Part shown: positions 19,000 through 28,461 of the stretch, piece by piece
Layout of the letters: the number at the start of each line of letters is the position of its first letter
How positions within the stretch are numbered: the stretch's first letter is position 1
NCBI GenBank assembly: GCA_017538105.1
Contig: JAFYJN010000032.1
Coordinates: 1-64,000, forward strand
Origin: Prevotella sp.
GTDB taxonomy: Bacteria; Bacteroidota; Bacteroidia; Bacteroidales; Bacteroidaceae
Length of the DNA: 64,000 nt
Reading direction: 5' to 3'
Program-made: the position numbers and the translations under genes
The notes under the pieces: generated by a model
Database searches by the model: none
What the model saw: the letters and a program-made list of their open reading frames with translations, nothing else
Told to the model about the DNA's origin: nothing

Positions 19000-19524
19000 T
19001 TACGACATCTTCCAATTCATGCTTTTGATGACGAAGTAGCCGCCCACGACTTGAAGGAGCATGCCAGGAATGCCGATGCGGAAATCCTGGAAACCAAGTG
19101 TTAGTGAGCCAAGCATCGCCGACTCAATGAGTGAACCGACCACCTGATAGCCCAACACCACCAACAACAGCAATGGGATGCTGACTGATTGATAGCGACG
19201 GGCAACGAAAGCCGCACTCAGGGCCAACAGCACCGACTTCACCATGATTCCGGGCAACACGGCAGCCGCGGGCATACCGAAGAGGGCCGAATTGACCAAC
19301 GGAGAAAATACGGCAGTCATCAACCCCACCTTCCATCCGTACTTATAGGCACCGATGAGCGTGAAGAAATAGATGGGCAGCAGAGTGAGTCCGCCCTGAG
19401 GCATAAGATGGCACAACTGTGGCAATACGATGTTGCCAACGAGGAACAATGCCGCAAAAAGGTAACTGCGGCCTTGGCTAAACCCCAGCGTGTAGAGATT
19501 CAATGTGGATGAATTCATAATCAT
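19000..19524 (-). CDS. ECF-type transporter substrate-binding (S) component-like protein
   Basis: A 174-residue protein of about six hydrophobic segments. The composition and pattern (LPIYFFTLIGAYKYGWKVGLMTAVFSPLVNSALFGMP) resemble S components of energy-coupling-factor vitamin transporters. The start at 19524 is supported by an ATGA overlap with the stop of the DUF1893 gene, showing translational coupling. No ATPase or T component is visible nearby, so it would share an ECF module encoded elsewhere. The substrate is not evident. Confidence 0.7.
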   Translation of the reverse strand: MIMNSSTLNLYTLGFSQGRSYLFAALFLVGNIVLPQLCHLMPQGGLTLLPIYFFTLIGAYKYGWKVGLMTAVFSPLVNSALFGMPAAAVLPGIMVKSVLLALSAAFVARRYQSVSIPLLLLVVLGYQVVGSLIESAMLGSLTLGFQDFRIGIPGMLLQVVGGYFVIKSMNWKMS

Positions 19525-19967
19525 TTCGTATTTGTGTAATCTTGTTTATTCTGCATTGCTTCGAAGTGCTGTCTCAGAAGCGTCTCCACTTCTTCTGCCG
19601 ACTTCGCACCAGCCACGATACGTTCAAGTGGACAACGGCCATCACCCTCTGGAATCACGATGCGCTCCACCAACTCGCCATAGCGGTACGGGATGCCTGC
19701 GTCATCAAGCAGCGAAAGGGCCAACCGACTCATAACGTCGGCATATACCTCCGCCACTCCACCTTGCACTATCAGACCTGCCGCGGCCTTGCCAATCACC
19801 TTGTCGGCAACACTCGCCCCTCGCAGTCTTTGTGGTTCATGATCCAATAACCACACCAAATCACGCACGCCTTTCTTATCATAAGTGGTGACCTCACCTG
19901 TTCTCGTCTTGACCACAAGCGAGCATCCTGCCTCGTGCAATATGTTGATCAGCTGTAGCATCGTCAT
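19521..19967 (-). CDS. DUF1893 domain protein
   Basis: A 148-residue protein matching the DUF1893 pattern: LHEAGCSLVVKTRTGEVTTYDKKGVRDLVWLL, then GASVADKVIGKAAAGLIVQGGVAEVYADVMS, then a C-terminal CPLERIV. The fold is distantly related to cytidine-deaminase-like proteins, but the catalytic zinc motifs are not evident here. It is the first gene of a coupled pair with the ECF S component and sits behind a long leader (see 19968-20087). Its function is unknown; cofactor or nucleobase salvage is a guess. Confidence 0.85.
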   Translation of the reverse strand: MTMLQLINILHEAGCSLVVKTRTGEVTTYDKKGVRDLVWLLDHEPQRLRGASVADKVIGKAAAGLIVQGGVAEVYADVMSRLALSLLDDAGIPYRYGELVERIVIPEGDGRCPLERIVAGAKSAEEVETLLRQHFEAMQNKQDYTNTK

Positions 19968-20087
19968 TCAGACTCTTTGACCATTACTTATGCCACCCTC
20001 GCCCTCTTCCTGTCCTTCCCGAGGTCCCAACTGAAGTGGTCACCCCAGACGTGGGCGCAATGGACACCCATCTTGCCTGCAAAAATA
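19968..20087 (-). promoter_or_regulatory. -7 box and possible structured 5' leader of the DUF1893 operon
   Basis: CAAAAATA at 20080-20087 reads TATTTTTG on the minus strand, a perfect TAnnTTTG box. Transcription would begin near 20073, leaving a leader of about 105 bases that is G-rich against A+T-rich surroundings. It can fold into GGGTG/CGCCC (start of leader) and CCTCG/CGAGG around a purine-rich loop containing GGGAAGGACAGGAAGAGGG. I cannot match it to a named riboswitch. The rest of the 407-base spacer (20088-20374) is A+T-rich, with a plus-strand -7 box near its right end and nothing else I can name. Confidence 0.4.
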
Positions 20088-20328
20088 ATGAAAAAGTCCG
20101 AATTATCGCAATTTTAACCTTATAATGTTCATATGTCATTGGTTTTGTTCCCGTTTCTTTTCCAACTATCCTTTCCTTATGTAAAAGACTATTTATCTGG
20201 ATGAGGAATTGTGACGATTACAGCATTTAAAACGACAAACAGCATCTCCCTACCGTTGTTTGGGTTTCATTGTTTCAATAAGCTATCCTTTTTTCGGAGC
20301 AAATACCATTTAATTCCAAAAAAATGAG

Positions 20329-20336
20329 TACTTTTG
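20329..20336 (+). promoter_or_regulatory. -7 box for the YjjG-like gene
   Basis: TACTTTTG matches TAnnTTTG and lies 38 bases before the start codon at 20375. A clear -33 TTTG is missing. The box falls inside the longer open frame, which argues for the downstream ATG. Confidence 0.5.
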
Positions 20337-20374
20337 CGCTCAAAATTAAGTGTTTATCGTTTTTTGCGATTAGA

Positions 20375-21103
20375 ATGAAGTACACGGACTTGTTCATCGA
20401 TTTCGATGACACGCTCTACGACACCCACGGCAATGCTGTCATAGCCCTGCGGGAGACCTTCGAGGCATTTCACCTCGAACGCTATTTCCGCAACCCGCAG
20501 GTCTTCTATGATGCCTATTGGTTAGCCAACATCAATCTCTGGACACGCTATTCCAAAGGTGAAATCACACGCGACTATCTGATTGTGGAACGTTTCCGTC
20601 GTCCGCTCATGGAAAGCAAAACATTCGAAGAAGAATTCTCCCACTCCTCATCTCTCACCACTTATATCCTGAATATCAACGACCGCTTCCTTGAATTCTG
20701 TTCGTCGAAACCCGGAGTAGTGGAAGGGACACACGAATTGATGGATTATCTCCATCGGCGGGGCTACCGGATGCACATGACAAGCAACGGTTTCCATGAG
20801 GTGCAATATAAAAAACTGGCCGCTTGTGGACTGACAGACTACTTCGACACCATCATCCTCAGCGAAGACGCAGGAGCGAACAAGCCATCACCCGAGTTTT
20901 ACGACTATGCCTTTCGCCAGTCCGGAGCCCGTCGCGACACCACCCTCATGATTGGCGACAACCTGCAGACCGACATCTTGGGTGCCCTCTCTTCAGGTAT
21001 AGATGCCCTACTCTTCAACCGCTGGAACACGGAAACCAATGATTGTCCACAAAAACCCACATTCATTGTGAACAGTCTCAAGGATATCATGAAAATCTTG
21101 TGA
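20375..21103 (+). CDS. YjjG family noncanonical pyrimidine nucleotidase (HAD)
   Basis: A 242-residue HAD-superfamily phosphatase. Motif I is FIDFDDTLYD (nucleophile Asp9, Asp11), motif II is MTSNG, motif III is ANKPSPEFY and motif IV is MIGDNLQTDILGA. A helical cap lies between motifs I and II. The order, the IDFDDTLYD form and the length agree with YjjG, which dephosphorylates noncanonical pyrimidine nucleotides and limits their entry into DNA. I start it at 20375 because the longer frame runs over a promoter box. It stands alone as a plus-strand gene. Confidence 0.88.
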   Translation: MKYTDLFIDFDDTLYDTHGNAVIALRETFEAFHLERYFRNPQVFYDAYWLANINLWTRYSKGEITRDYLIVERFRRPLMESKTFEEEFSHSSSLTTYILNINDRFLEFCSSKPGVVEGTHELMDYLHRRGYRMHMTSNGFHEVQYKKLAACGLTDYFDTIILSEDAGANKPSPEFYDYAFRQSGARRDTTLMIGDNLQTDILGALSSGIDALLFNRWNTETNDCPQKPTFIVNSLKDIMKIL

Positions 21104-21270
21104 TTGGGGAGTACGGCATTTCACACGACCGATCAAGCAACAAGTCAGCATGAAATCAACGGAATTTAGAAATCAACAACAATAAAACGAGGTCCCGTTA
21201 CCGTACAAGACAAAGACATCAAAACCGGAACTATTAGATTTTAACACTCCATCTCAAACAATAAGCAACA

Positions 21271-24200
21271 ATGAAAAAGCAATTATCAGTCCTATTCGCG
21301 CTATTAACCCCATTGGCTGTTTCTGCAGCCAACGGCACAGGCGACACAGGCGACAATTTGTCAACAACTCTTGTCATCAACGAAGTGATGGCTTCGAACG
21401 CAGGCATTGTGATGAGTCCTGCCACGAATTTCGACAGTTGGATAGAGATATACAATCCCAGCACAAACGATGTCAATCTAGCAGGCATGTACCTCAGCGA
21501 TGACACGAACAACCTGACCCGTTGGAAAATGCCCAGTAATGTGGGTATCGTTCCCGCCAAGGGTTTTCTGGTCGTGTGGCTGGGGTCGGATGACATTAAG
21601 AATAACCAAGCGCCCTTCAAGCTTGACTGCGAAGGCGGCACCATCTGTCTAAGCGACCAAAACGGACAACTCATCACCAGCGTGGTCTATCCCTCAGCGA
21701 TGAGTCGTACTTCATGGGCCCGAACGACCGACGGCATGGATGAATGGAACTGGACTGCCGATGCTACGCCCGGCGCCACGAACGCCACAGCCGTATTTGC
21801 CAGCACCAGGCTCGAAGCCCCCGTGGTAAGCGTGGGCAGTCAACTGATAAACGGTCCGCTTTCATTTCATGTTGATATCCCTGAAGGAGCCACACTGATG
21901 TATTCCACCAACGGCAGTATGCCTACATCAGTTATAGAAGACAATACAGAGGATGAAAATGCCTCGCCATGGATCAACTGGGTGGTGAATGGAGATTGCG
22001 AGGGCGATGACACAAGTTGTTTGGTCGCCAAGAACGGAGATGGCACGAATGTTACCCATATCCTTGAGGGCGTGGGCTACCAAGGTTCGCGTGGTATCAG
22101 GATACAGTCGAAAGACAATCCAGAAAATGTATGGGACACTCAGCTCTTCGTCTATACTCCTACGCATTTCTGGTGTGAAGGCAACAAATACCGCTTTAGC
22201 ATGAAGGTGCGTGCCGAGAGAGCCGACAGGATTACACCACAGACGCAGAAGACGCCTGGCAATTACATCCACTGGGATATGCTCGAAGGTAGTATGGACG
22301 TCGGTCCCGAATGGAAGGAATACAGTTATGAAGGCACCATCACTGCCGATCAGTCAGGCAACGGCACCATGCAGACAATCGCTTTCCATCTGAACGAAAG
22401 TGCGGAGGCCAATGTCTTCTATTTCGACGACATCGTGTGGGAGTCGTATAAAGACGAGGGAAGTACCACGGAGGGCTTCAAACGGAGCCAAGACGGACAG
22501 TTTACGGTGTCGGAAACCACCAACTATGTGTTCCGCTTGTTCAAGGACGGCTACCTGCCCAGCGTACCCGTGACCCGAAGTTTTATCAAGACGGACAATA
22601 ACTACACCATTCCCGTCATCTCTGTCGTGGGCGATGAGCGTTACTTCACCGACTCGATGTGGGGCATCGACGTGAGGGGCTCGAACGGCATTGCAGGAAA
22701 TGGCAGCGATGACCCCGTGAACTGGAATCAGCCATGGGACCGTCCTGTGAATTTCAGCTATATCAGTCCTACGGAGGGAATGCTCTTCAATCAGGACGTC
22801 AACATCAGCGTGTCGGGCGGATGGACGCGAATGGCCGATCCACGTTCGATGAAACTGAAGTCCAACAAAGTGTTCGACGGGATGAACCGTTTCAACTACG
22901 TCTTCTTCCCTCAAAAGCCATATATCCGCAGCAAGACGTTGCTGGTGCGCAATGGCGGCAACGATGTATATTCAGGTTCACGTTTCATGGACCCGGCACT
23001 GGCTACGATTATCCAGCGCTCAGGCATCGACATCGACGTGCAGAGTTTTGTGCAGGTGGCAGAATATATCAATGGTCGCTTCAAAGGTATTCTGAACTTG
23101 CGCGAACCCAGTAACGACAAGTTCGTCTATGCCAACTTTGGCTATGATGACGAGGAAATCGACATGTTTGAGAATGACACCTTTACGAACGGCACCAATG
23201 ATGTGTACAATCAACTCGTTGAGTTGAGCGAGCACATCAACGATGCGGGCGTGTATGAGGAGGTTATGACGATGCTTGACATCGATGAGTTTACCAACTA
23301 TATGGCCGCCGAGCTGTATATCGGCAATGACGACTGGCCCAACAACAACGTCAAGGCCTATCGTAGTCAGTTTGACGGACGCTTCCGCTTTGTCTGCTAT
23401 GATTTGGATTACGCTTTTAACGCATGGGACCACCGCCTGTCTTCACTCAATGACTATAATGATGTGAAGATGGTACGTCTGTTCAAGAACTTGCTCAAAC
23501 ATGATGAATATCGAAAGAAGTTTATCGACACCTTCTGCCTCATGGGAGGTAGTGTGTTTGAGAAGGACCGTGCCACAGCCATCGTCAACGAGTTGGCAGA
23601 CGCCATGCGCCCGATGTCGCAGTATGACGGTATGTTGCCCGACAACTCAGCTAATAAGATTAAGGAAAAACTGGTGTCCCGCATGGAAGACATGACCAGC
23701 CAACTGCAACAGTACGAGCCGATGAAACTTAGTGGAGTACAAAAGCATAGCGTGCGCTTTGCGGCAAATGTAGAAGGTGCCACCATCTTTGTCAATGGCA
23801 TCAAGGTGCCATACGCCTCGTTCAACGGCAAACTCTTCGCACCTGTTCAGTTAGAAGCCATAGCCCCTGTGGGTTATTCTTTTGCTGGCTGGCGCAAGTC
23901 GTCAGGTTCCTTCATTCAGGTCTTCGGCACGAACGCCAGCTGGAAATACTTCGATGGCGGCGAGGCTGCCTCCAACTGGAAGTCGACAGGTTTCAACGAT
24001 TCTTCCTGGAAATCTGGCGCGGCACCTCTGGGCTATTCGATGAGTGGTGTGAGCACCACTGTCAGCTATGGTTCCGACAGTCAGCACAAGAATCCCACGA
24101 CCTATTTCCGCAAGACCTTTACCTTGAGTGACACTCCCACGTCCACGGATCACTTCCTACTCAACTACCAAGTGGATGACGGATGTGTTGTATGGGTAAA

Positions 24201-25278
24201 CGGTCAAGAGGCTGGCCGTGTAAACATGCCTCAGGGTACAGTCAACTACAACACATTTTCTTCCACCTATGCCGCCGAAGTTCCTTTAACGGGCACCCTC
24301 GACCTGAATCCGATGCTGTTTAAAAAAGGAACCAATGTCATTGCCGTTGAGGTGCATAACACCAGTTACACCTCCAGCGACCTGTTTTGGGCTGGAGATC
24401 TCCAGACAACTGTTGGTGGAAACGCTAACGAAGCCCTTCTGACAGACCATGTTATCGATGTGACAGACAATGCCGTCGAACTGACGGCAATGTTCACTCC
24501 GCTTACGGCTGAGGAGCGTATCGCCCAAGGTATCACTCCCGTGCGCATCAATGAGGTGAGTGCCGCCAACGACATCTATGTCAACGAATACTTTAAGCGG
24601 AACGACTGGGTGGAACTGTACAACACCACCGAGGAACCTGTTGATGTAGAGGGCATGTACTTGAGCGACAACCTCAGCAAGCCCAAGAAATACATGATCA
24701 GCAAATCTGATACTCAGACGAGCACCGTCATCCCCGCTCACGGATTCCTGATTATATGGTGTGACAAACTGCAAACGCAGTCGCAACTGCACGCTTCGTT
24801 CAAATTGGGCGCTGAAGGCGGCGATGTTTTGCTGACGGCCGCCGATGAGAGTTGGAGCGACCGCCTCACCTATACGATGATGAAGAGCGACGAGACGGTA
24901 GGCCGCTATCCCGATGGTGGCAACAAGATATACTTCATGAACTTGCCGACCATCGAGAAGCCCAACATCATTTCATCGTATGCCGTCTACCTTTCTGGCG
25001 ACGACCCCACTGGCATCAGTGAGATTGCCGTTGACAATACGAAAGACATCCGCATCATCTATGACAACAATCGTCTGATTATTCGCAGCAACCTGCCACT
25101 AACCGCTGCCAACCTCGGCATCTACAATATCACAGGCCAACTGCTGAGCCAGCAGACAATATCTCTGACCAATCGCCATGCCGAACAGACGCTTGACGCA
25201 CTGCCATCAGGCTACTATATTGCCCGCCTGTCTGATGGTAGCGGACATTCCGCCATTTGCAAATTCATAAAAAAGTAA
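21271..25278 (+). CDS. giant exported lamin-tail / CotH-kinase protein
   Basis: A 1335-residue exported protein (signal peptide MKKQLSVLFALLTPLAVSA). Residues about 33-150 are a lamin-tail domain (LVINEVMASNAG, SWIEIYNPS). A carbohydrate-binding-like region follows. Residues about 550-720 are a CotH-like kinase domain: VRNGGNDVYSGSRFMDP, VAEYINGRFKGILNLREP, then the core NDDWPNNNVKAYRS and RFVCYDLDYAFN. A second lamin-tail domain starts near residue 1090 (VRINEVSAANDIYVNEYF). The C-terminus (YNITGQLLSQQ...GYYIARLSDGSGHSAICKFIKK) is a type-A sorting-type tail. CotH kinases phosphorylate secreted proteins in spore-formers; here an extracellular kinase or surface scaffold role is inferred. Confidence 0.88.
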   Translation: MKKQLSVLFALLTPLAVSAANGTGDTGDNLSTTLVINEVMASNAGIVMSPATNFDSWIEIYNPSTNDVNLAGMYLSDDTNNLTRWKMPSNVGIVPAKGFLVVWLGSDDIKNNQAPFKLDCEGGTICLSDQNGQLITSVVYPSAMSRTSWARTTDGMDEWNWTADATPGATNATAVFASTRLEAPVVSVGSQLINGPLSFHVDIPEGATLMYSTNGSMPTSVIEDNTEDENASPWINWVVNGDCEGDDTSCLVAKNGDGTNVTHILEGVGYQGSRGIRIQSKDNPENVWDTQLFVYTPTHFWCEGNKYRFSMKVRAERADRITPQTQKTPGNYIHWDMLEGSMDVGPEWKEYSYEGTITADQSGNGTMQTIAFHLNESAEANVFYFDDIVWESYKDEGSTTEGFKRSQDGQFTVSETTNYVFRLFKDGYLPSVPVTRSFIKTDNNYTIPVISVVGDERYFTDSMWGIDVRGSNGIAGNGSDDPVNWNQPWDRPVNFSYISPTEGMLFNQDVNISVSGGWTRMADPRSMKLKSNKVFDGMNRFNYVFFPQKPYIRSKTLLVRNGGNDVYSGSRFMDPALATIIQRSGIDIDVQSFVQVAEYINGRFKGILNLREPSNDKFVYANFGYDDEEIDMFENDTFTNGTNDVYNQLVELSEHINDAGVYEEVMTMLDIDEFTNYMAAELYIGNDDWPNNNVKAYRSQFDGRFRFVCYDLDYAFNAWDHRLSSLNDYNDVKMVRLFKNLLKHDEYRKKFIDTFCLMGGSVFEKDRATAIVNELADAMRPMSQYDGMLPDNSANKIKEKLVSRMEDMTSQLQQYEPMKLSGVQKHSVRFAANVEGATIFVNGIKVPYASFNGKLFAPVQLEAIAPVGYSFAGWRKSSGSFIQVFGTNASWKYFDGGEAASNWKSTGFNDSSWKSGAAPLGYSMSGVSTTVSYGSDSQHKNPTTYFRKTFTLSDTPTSTDHFLLNYQVDDGCVVWVNGQEAGRVNMPQGTVNYNTFSSTYAAEVPLTGTLDLNPMLFKKGTNVIAVEVHNTSYTSSDLFWAGDLQTTVGGNANEALLTDHVIDVTDNAVELTAMFTPLTAEERIAQGITPVRINEVSAANDIYVNEYFKRNDWVELYNTTEEPVDVEGMYLSDNLSKPKKYMISKSDTQTSTVIPAHGFLIIWCDKLQTQSQLHASFKLGAEGGDVLLTAADESWSDRLTYTMMKSDETVGRYPDGGNKIYFMNLPTIEKPNIISSYAVYLSGDDPTGISEIAVDNTKDIRIIYDNNRLIIRSNLPLTAANLGIYNITGQLLSQQTISLTNRHAEQTLDALPSGYYIARLSDGSGHSAICKFIKK

Positions 25279-25303
25279 CATCTTTTAGCACTCCCCAATA
25301 ACC

Positions 25304-25347
25304 AATAGCGTAACGAGTTGAAATGAACACGTTACGCTATTTTTTTC
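25304..25347 (+). terminator. intrinsic terminator after the CotH protein
   Basis: An 11-bp stem (AATAGCGTAAC and GTTACGCTATT) with a 16-base loop is followed by a T tract. It lies 26 bases past the stop codon in a 323-base spacer that is otherwise A+T-rich and holds only the promoter box at 25539. Confidence 0.8.
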
Positions 25348-25538
25348 CATTTTGTTTCATCGGTTCTCCTTTTTTCAAGCATAATAAAAAATCAGTTCCA
25401 AGGCATTGGAAATAAGCACTTTCAGTAAATAAAAAACCAATTTTCATGAGAAAGATGATATTTTTGTTAAAAATAGTTAATAAATTCCGTTGAAAAAAGA
25501 AAAAAAGACGGCAATTCAGAAAAGTAGACATATAATTG

Positions 25539-25546
25539 GTATATTT
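25539..25546 (+). promoter_or_regulatory. -7 box for the 871-residue exported protein
   Basis: TATATTTG matches TAnnTTTG, 55 bases before the ATG at 25602. No exact -33 TTTG is present. Confidence 0.5.
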
Positions 25547-25601
25547 GTAACCTAAATTAGGCAATTTGTTGTGATTCGAAAAATATTTTGACAATTCCGT
25601 T

Positions 25602-28217
25602 ATGATTTTAAAGAGACGTTTAAAGATATACATACTGTTTGCCCTCTTGTCCTTTGTTCATGTGATGGGATTGAAAGCGCAGACACATGCCGATGCTACC
25701 AGCCAGAAATGGAAAGGTATAGATGTGAGTACGGTTATAGGAAACAGTGCTTACACCGATGATAATACCTTGGAAAGTGGCTATCCTTTTCTTTTATATA
25801 ATGTCGGAACTGGTCGCTTTGTGATTCAGGGTGGTGACTGGGCAATGGAAGGCCGTCTGTTCTTTTCAGAATTTGGTCGTCAAATGTATTTGTATTCCAA
25901 CGGCCGCATCAATGCTGGAATCACCGAGAGTCAATCTGCAACAAAGAATAGTTTCTGTGCCAGACCTCCAGAACCGTTTGGAAAAAGTTGGTCGGATGAT
26001 AACTATAATACAATCAACCTCACAACCTTGATGGATGGAAGCAATCAGGGGAATTATAAAATGACTTGGACATTTGAGCCAGCTGTAGATCCCGATAATC
26101 CCGATGCTTTCACCTATTATATGTATCAAACTACTACCAGCAATAATCCTTATACAATAAATGCTCCTGGTTCAAGCTATAATGGTAAAAGATATGCAGG
26201 CAAGAAATTTTACCTTGGAGCCGCCTGGGGAGAATGTCACAACACCTCAGTAGGCAAGGGTGACGGGGAGTTTGTATATTGGGATGACGACCGTTCTTGC
26301 TGGACTACAGCTGATGTACGTGGGAACACCGATAAACTACAATTGAAAAATGGTGACAAGATAGAAATACAGAAACTCTATCAGTGGCGACTGATTTCTA
26401 TTAACGAATTTATCGAAGTACTGACACAAAATGAAGTGGGACTCAATCCCAGTATCTCGTCGCTGATTAAAGACCGCGATTTCACCCGTAACGCCAATGA
26501 CTTTTTCGGTGAACACGATTGGACGGTCTCAACCCTGAGTGACCATACCTATGGAAGCCCTAAACGTTATACCTATACCTGGGGTGATTATAGAACGGGA
26601 CAATCGTCCTTGAAAAATAATAACCAACAATCGAGGAACCCACGTGCTATCAATGAACCATGGGACACTCCTGTTAGGTTAAAAGAAGTTTTTGACGCGT
26701 ATGTTTCTTCTTCTAATACCAATGATCAGGTTGCAGGTAAGAAGAATGCCAAGTTCGGTTTCCTGTCATTCGAAGGCGTGGGCACCATCACGACCAACTT
26801 TGAAGTCCCCAAGCCTGGATGGTACCAGATAGAGTGTGTGGGCTTCTCTATGAGCAGTGAAAACCACGATGCCTATTTGTTTGCCAGGGTGATTCCCAAC
26901 AGCCGTGTCAATGACCTGGAGAACACGTTTGAGATTCCTTCCATCGACCGAACTGACTATGGTGAGGTGACATTGGAGAAGTTGCCTTTTGGAACATATA
27001 CAAAAGAATGTTACGATAGTTGTTTGAAAGCAGGCAAAGAACTTCTCTATAATGCAGACAACCACAAACAGAAGGTGTGGGTGCTGGTTTCTCAGGAAGA
27101 CTATGATAATGGTAATAGGACCATCCGTTTGGGATTCAGAAAAGAAGCGGCTACACGGAGCGAACTTATTGGCAGTGGCAACAATAGTGGATATTATGAC
27201 ACCGACTGGGTGTGTGTGGATGACATCCGCGCTTCCTACATGGGATTGTCTCCGGTGTTCTTCTATGAAGATGAAGAAGGTTTGAGCTACTTGAGTCATG
27301 CTGAAGCTGATAGGGCGAATTTCTTGGCAAACGAATATGCTCCGGCACAATGGAACGGCAGGTATGCCGGTGCGGCCTGCCTGCAACGCAAGTTTACCAA
27401 GGGCGAGTGGAACACCTTTTCGTTCCCGATACCACTTACTGGTGAGCAGGTACGCAATGCTTTCGGTGACGAGAGCGAACTGCTCAGACTGCACAGCATC
27501 GGCCAACTGTCGAACAAAGACTGCATTATTGATTTTGAGACGGTCAACCTACTGACGCTCGACAATGTCGTTTCACCGGAGAACCTCTACATGCTGAAAC
27601 CTTCAAAGGATCCTGCATTTGGTGAAAACCCACGTGGCCAAATGGCTGATTATTATGACCTCGGCAAGTTATTCTTCTCCACTAATGCGGATGATGAAAA
27701 TAACTCAGAATACCATTATCCATATATGGACCTGAGTGTATGGAATAGACAACAGAATGTCGGTTCCTATCAAAATACTAACAATGGTGTGGGGCATGTC
27801 ACTTACATCCAGACACCAAACTTCAGCACATTCCTCGTCGACCGTGAAGGTATAAAGCTCTCATCAATAGCTTCCCCCGACGGCAGCTATGCTCCGAAGG
27901 GTTCGTATGCTATGAGTGGCGGCAAGATGTATGAACTGAGCCGTGACACACGTATCAAGGGTTTTCGTGGATGGATAACCCTCACGCACAGCATCTTCGA
28001 CGACCCGACAGGCTCTGCTTCGGGAGCAAATATCGCCATCGACGGTGTCATTGACGGCGACGCTACAACCTCCATCGACCGGCAGATTGTCGTACCAGTG
28101 AATCCGAACGCCATCACTGCTGTCTATGACCTGTCTGGGCGCAAGGTTGGAACGTCTTTAGACGGTCTGCCCAAAGGCATGTACATTGTAGATGGAAAGA
28201 AACTATTAGTTAAATAA
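25602..28217 (+). CDS. exported protein of unknown function with sorting-type tail
   Basis: An 871-residue protein with a signal peptide (MILKRRLKIYILFALLSFVHVMGLKAQ). The body is rich in Tyr, Trp, Asn and Asp and shows beta-strand-like stretches such as YPFLLYNVGTGRFVIQGGDW and YAGKKFYLGAAWGE. This style is common in Bacteroidales surface proteins, but no catalytic motif stands out. The C-terminus YDLSGRKVGTSLDGLPKGMYIVDGKKLLVK is a sorting-type tail. Its first half is more A+T-rich than neighbouring genes, which may reflect transfer. A 64-residue gene follows after 14 bases and is probably co-transcribed. Confidence 0.75.
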   Translation: MILKRRLKIYILFALLSFVHVMGLKAQTHADATSQKWKGIDVSTVIGNSAYTDDNTLESGYPFLLYNVGTGRFVIQGGDWAMEGRLFFSEFGRQMYLYSNGRINAGITESQSATKNSFCARPPEPFGKSWSDDNYNTINLTTLMDGSNQGNYKMTWTFEPAVDPDNPDAFTYYMYQTTTSNNPYTINAPGSSYNGKRYAGKKFYLGAAWGECHNTSVGKGDGEFVYWDDDRSCWTTADVRGNTDKLQLKNGDKIEIQKLYQWRLISINEFIEVLTQNEVGLNPSISSLIKDRDFTRNANDFFGEHDWTVSTLSDHTYGSPKRYTYTWGDYRTGQSSLKNNNQQSRNPRAINEPWDTPVRLKEVFDAYVSSSNTNDQVAGKKNAKFGFLSFEGVGTITTNFEVPKPGWYQIECVGFSMSSENHDAYLFARVIPNSRVNDLENTFEIPSIDRTDYGEVTLEKLPFGTYTKECYDSCLKAGKELLYNADNHKQKVWVLVSQEDYDNGNRTIRLGFRKEAATRSELIGSGNNSGYYDTDWVCVDDIRASYMGLSPVFFYEDEEGLSYLSHAEADRANFLANEYAPAQWNGRYAGAACLQRKFTKGEWNTFSFPIPLTGEQVRNAFGDESELLRLHSIGQLSNKDCIIDFETVNLLTLDNVVSPENLYMLKPSKDPAFGENPRGQMADYYDLGKLFFSTNADDENNSEYHYPYMDLSVWNRQQNVGSYQNTNNGVGHVTYIQTPNFSTFLVDREGIKLSSIASPDGSYAPKGSYAMSGGKMYELSRDTRIKGFRGWITLTHSIFDDPTGSASGANIAIDGVIDGDATTSIDRQIVVPVNPNAITAVYDLSGRKVGTSLDGLPKGMYIVDGKKLLVK

Positions 28218-28231
28218 GAGGAGACGTAAAT

Positions 28232-28426
28232 ATGAAATATGAACGATATTTACAACCCGCCACAGAGATCTACGAAATCCAGCAGTCTCCTCAGTTGATA
28301 ACAGCCAGTCGAGGATGGGCGAGAGACGGCGAAGCTCCCACCAGAGTCGTGAAAGAAGATGAGGTGAAGGACAGCGACTTAGATCCATCGGGTGAAGGCT
28401 ATGGTGGATTCCTCGACTTGGATTAA
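28232..28426 (+). CDS. small 64-residue protein with acidic C-terminus
   Basis: It begins MKYERYLQPATEIYEI and ends GEGYGGFLDLD, with a run of charged residues (RVVKEDEVKDSDLDPSG) in between. It lies 14 bases after the large exported protein and ahead of a strong terminator, so it ends that transcription unit. It has no signal peptide and no recognisable domain. Short MKY-plus-acidic-tail proteins of this style are common in Prevotella. Whether it is a chaperone-like partner, a precursor peptide or something else cannot be told from sequence. Confidence 0.6.
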   Translation: MKYERYLQPATEIYEIQQSPQLITASRGWARDGEAPTRVVKEDEVKDSDLDPSGEGYGGFLDLD

Positions 28427-28461
28427 CTCCCTTTATCGAGACAGATAAAATACCAATATAC

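Noticed and set aside
19968..20073. Cobalamin riboswitch upstream of the DUF1893 operon
   Set aside because: Only a short CCACU...GGGAAGG stretch is similar; the conserved CAGGAGACC box and the 5' helices are not found.
20324..20374. Earlier start for the YjjG-like protein
   Set aside because: The added 17 residues cover a TACTTTTG promoter box and do not belong to the HAD fold, which begins at MKYTDLFIDFDD.
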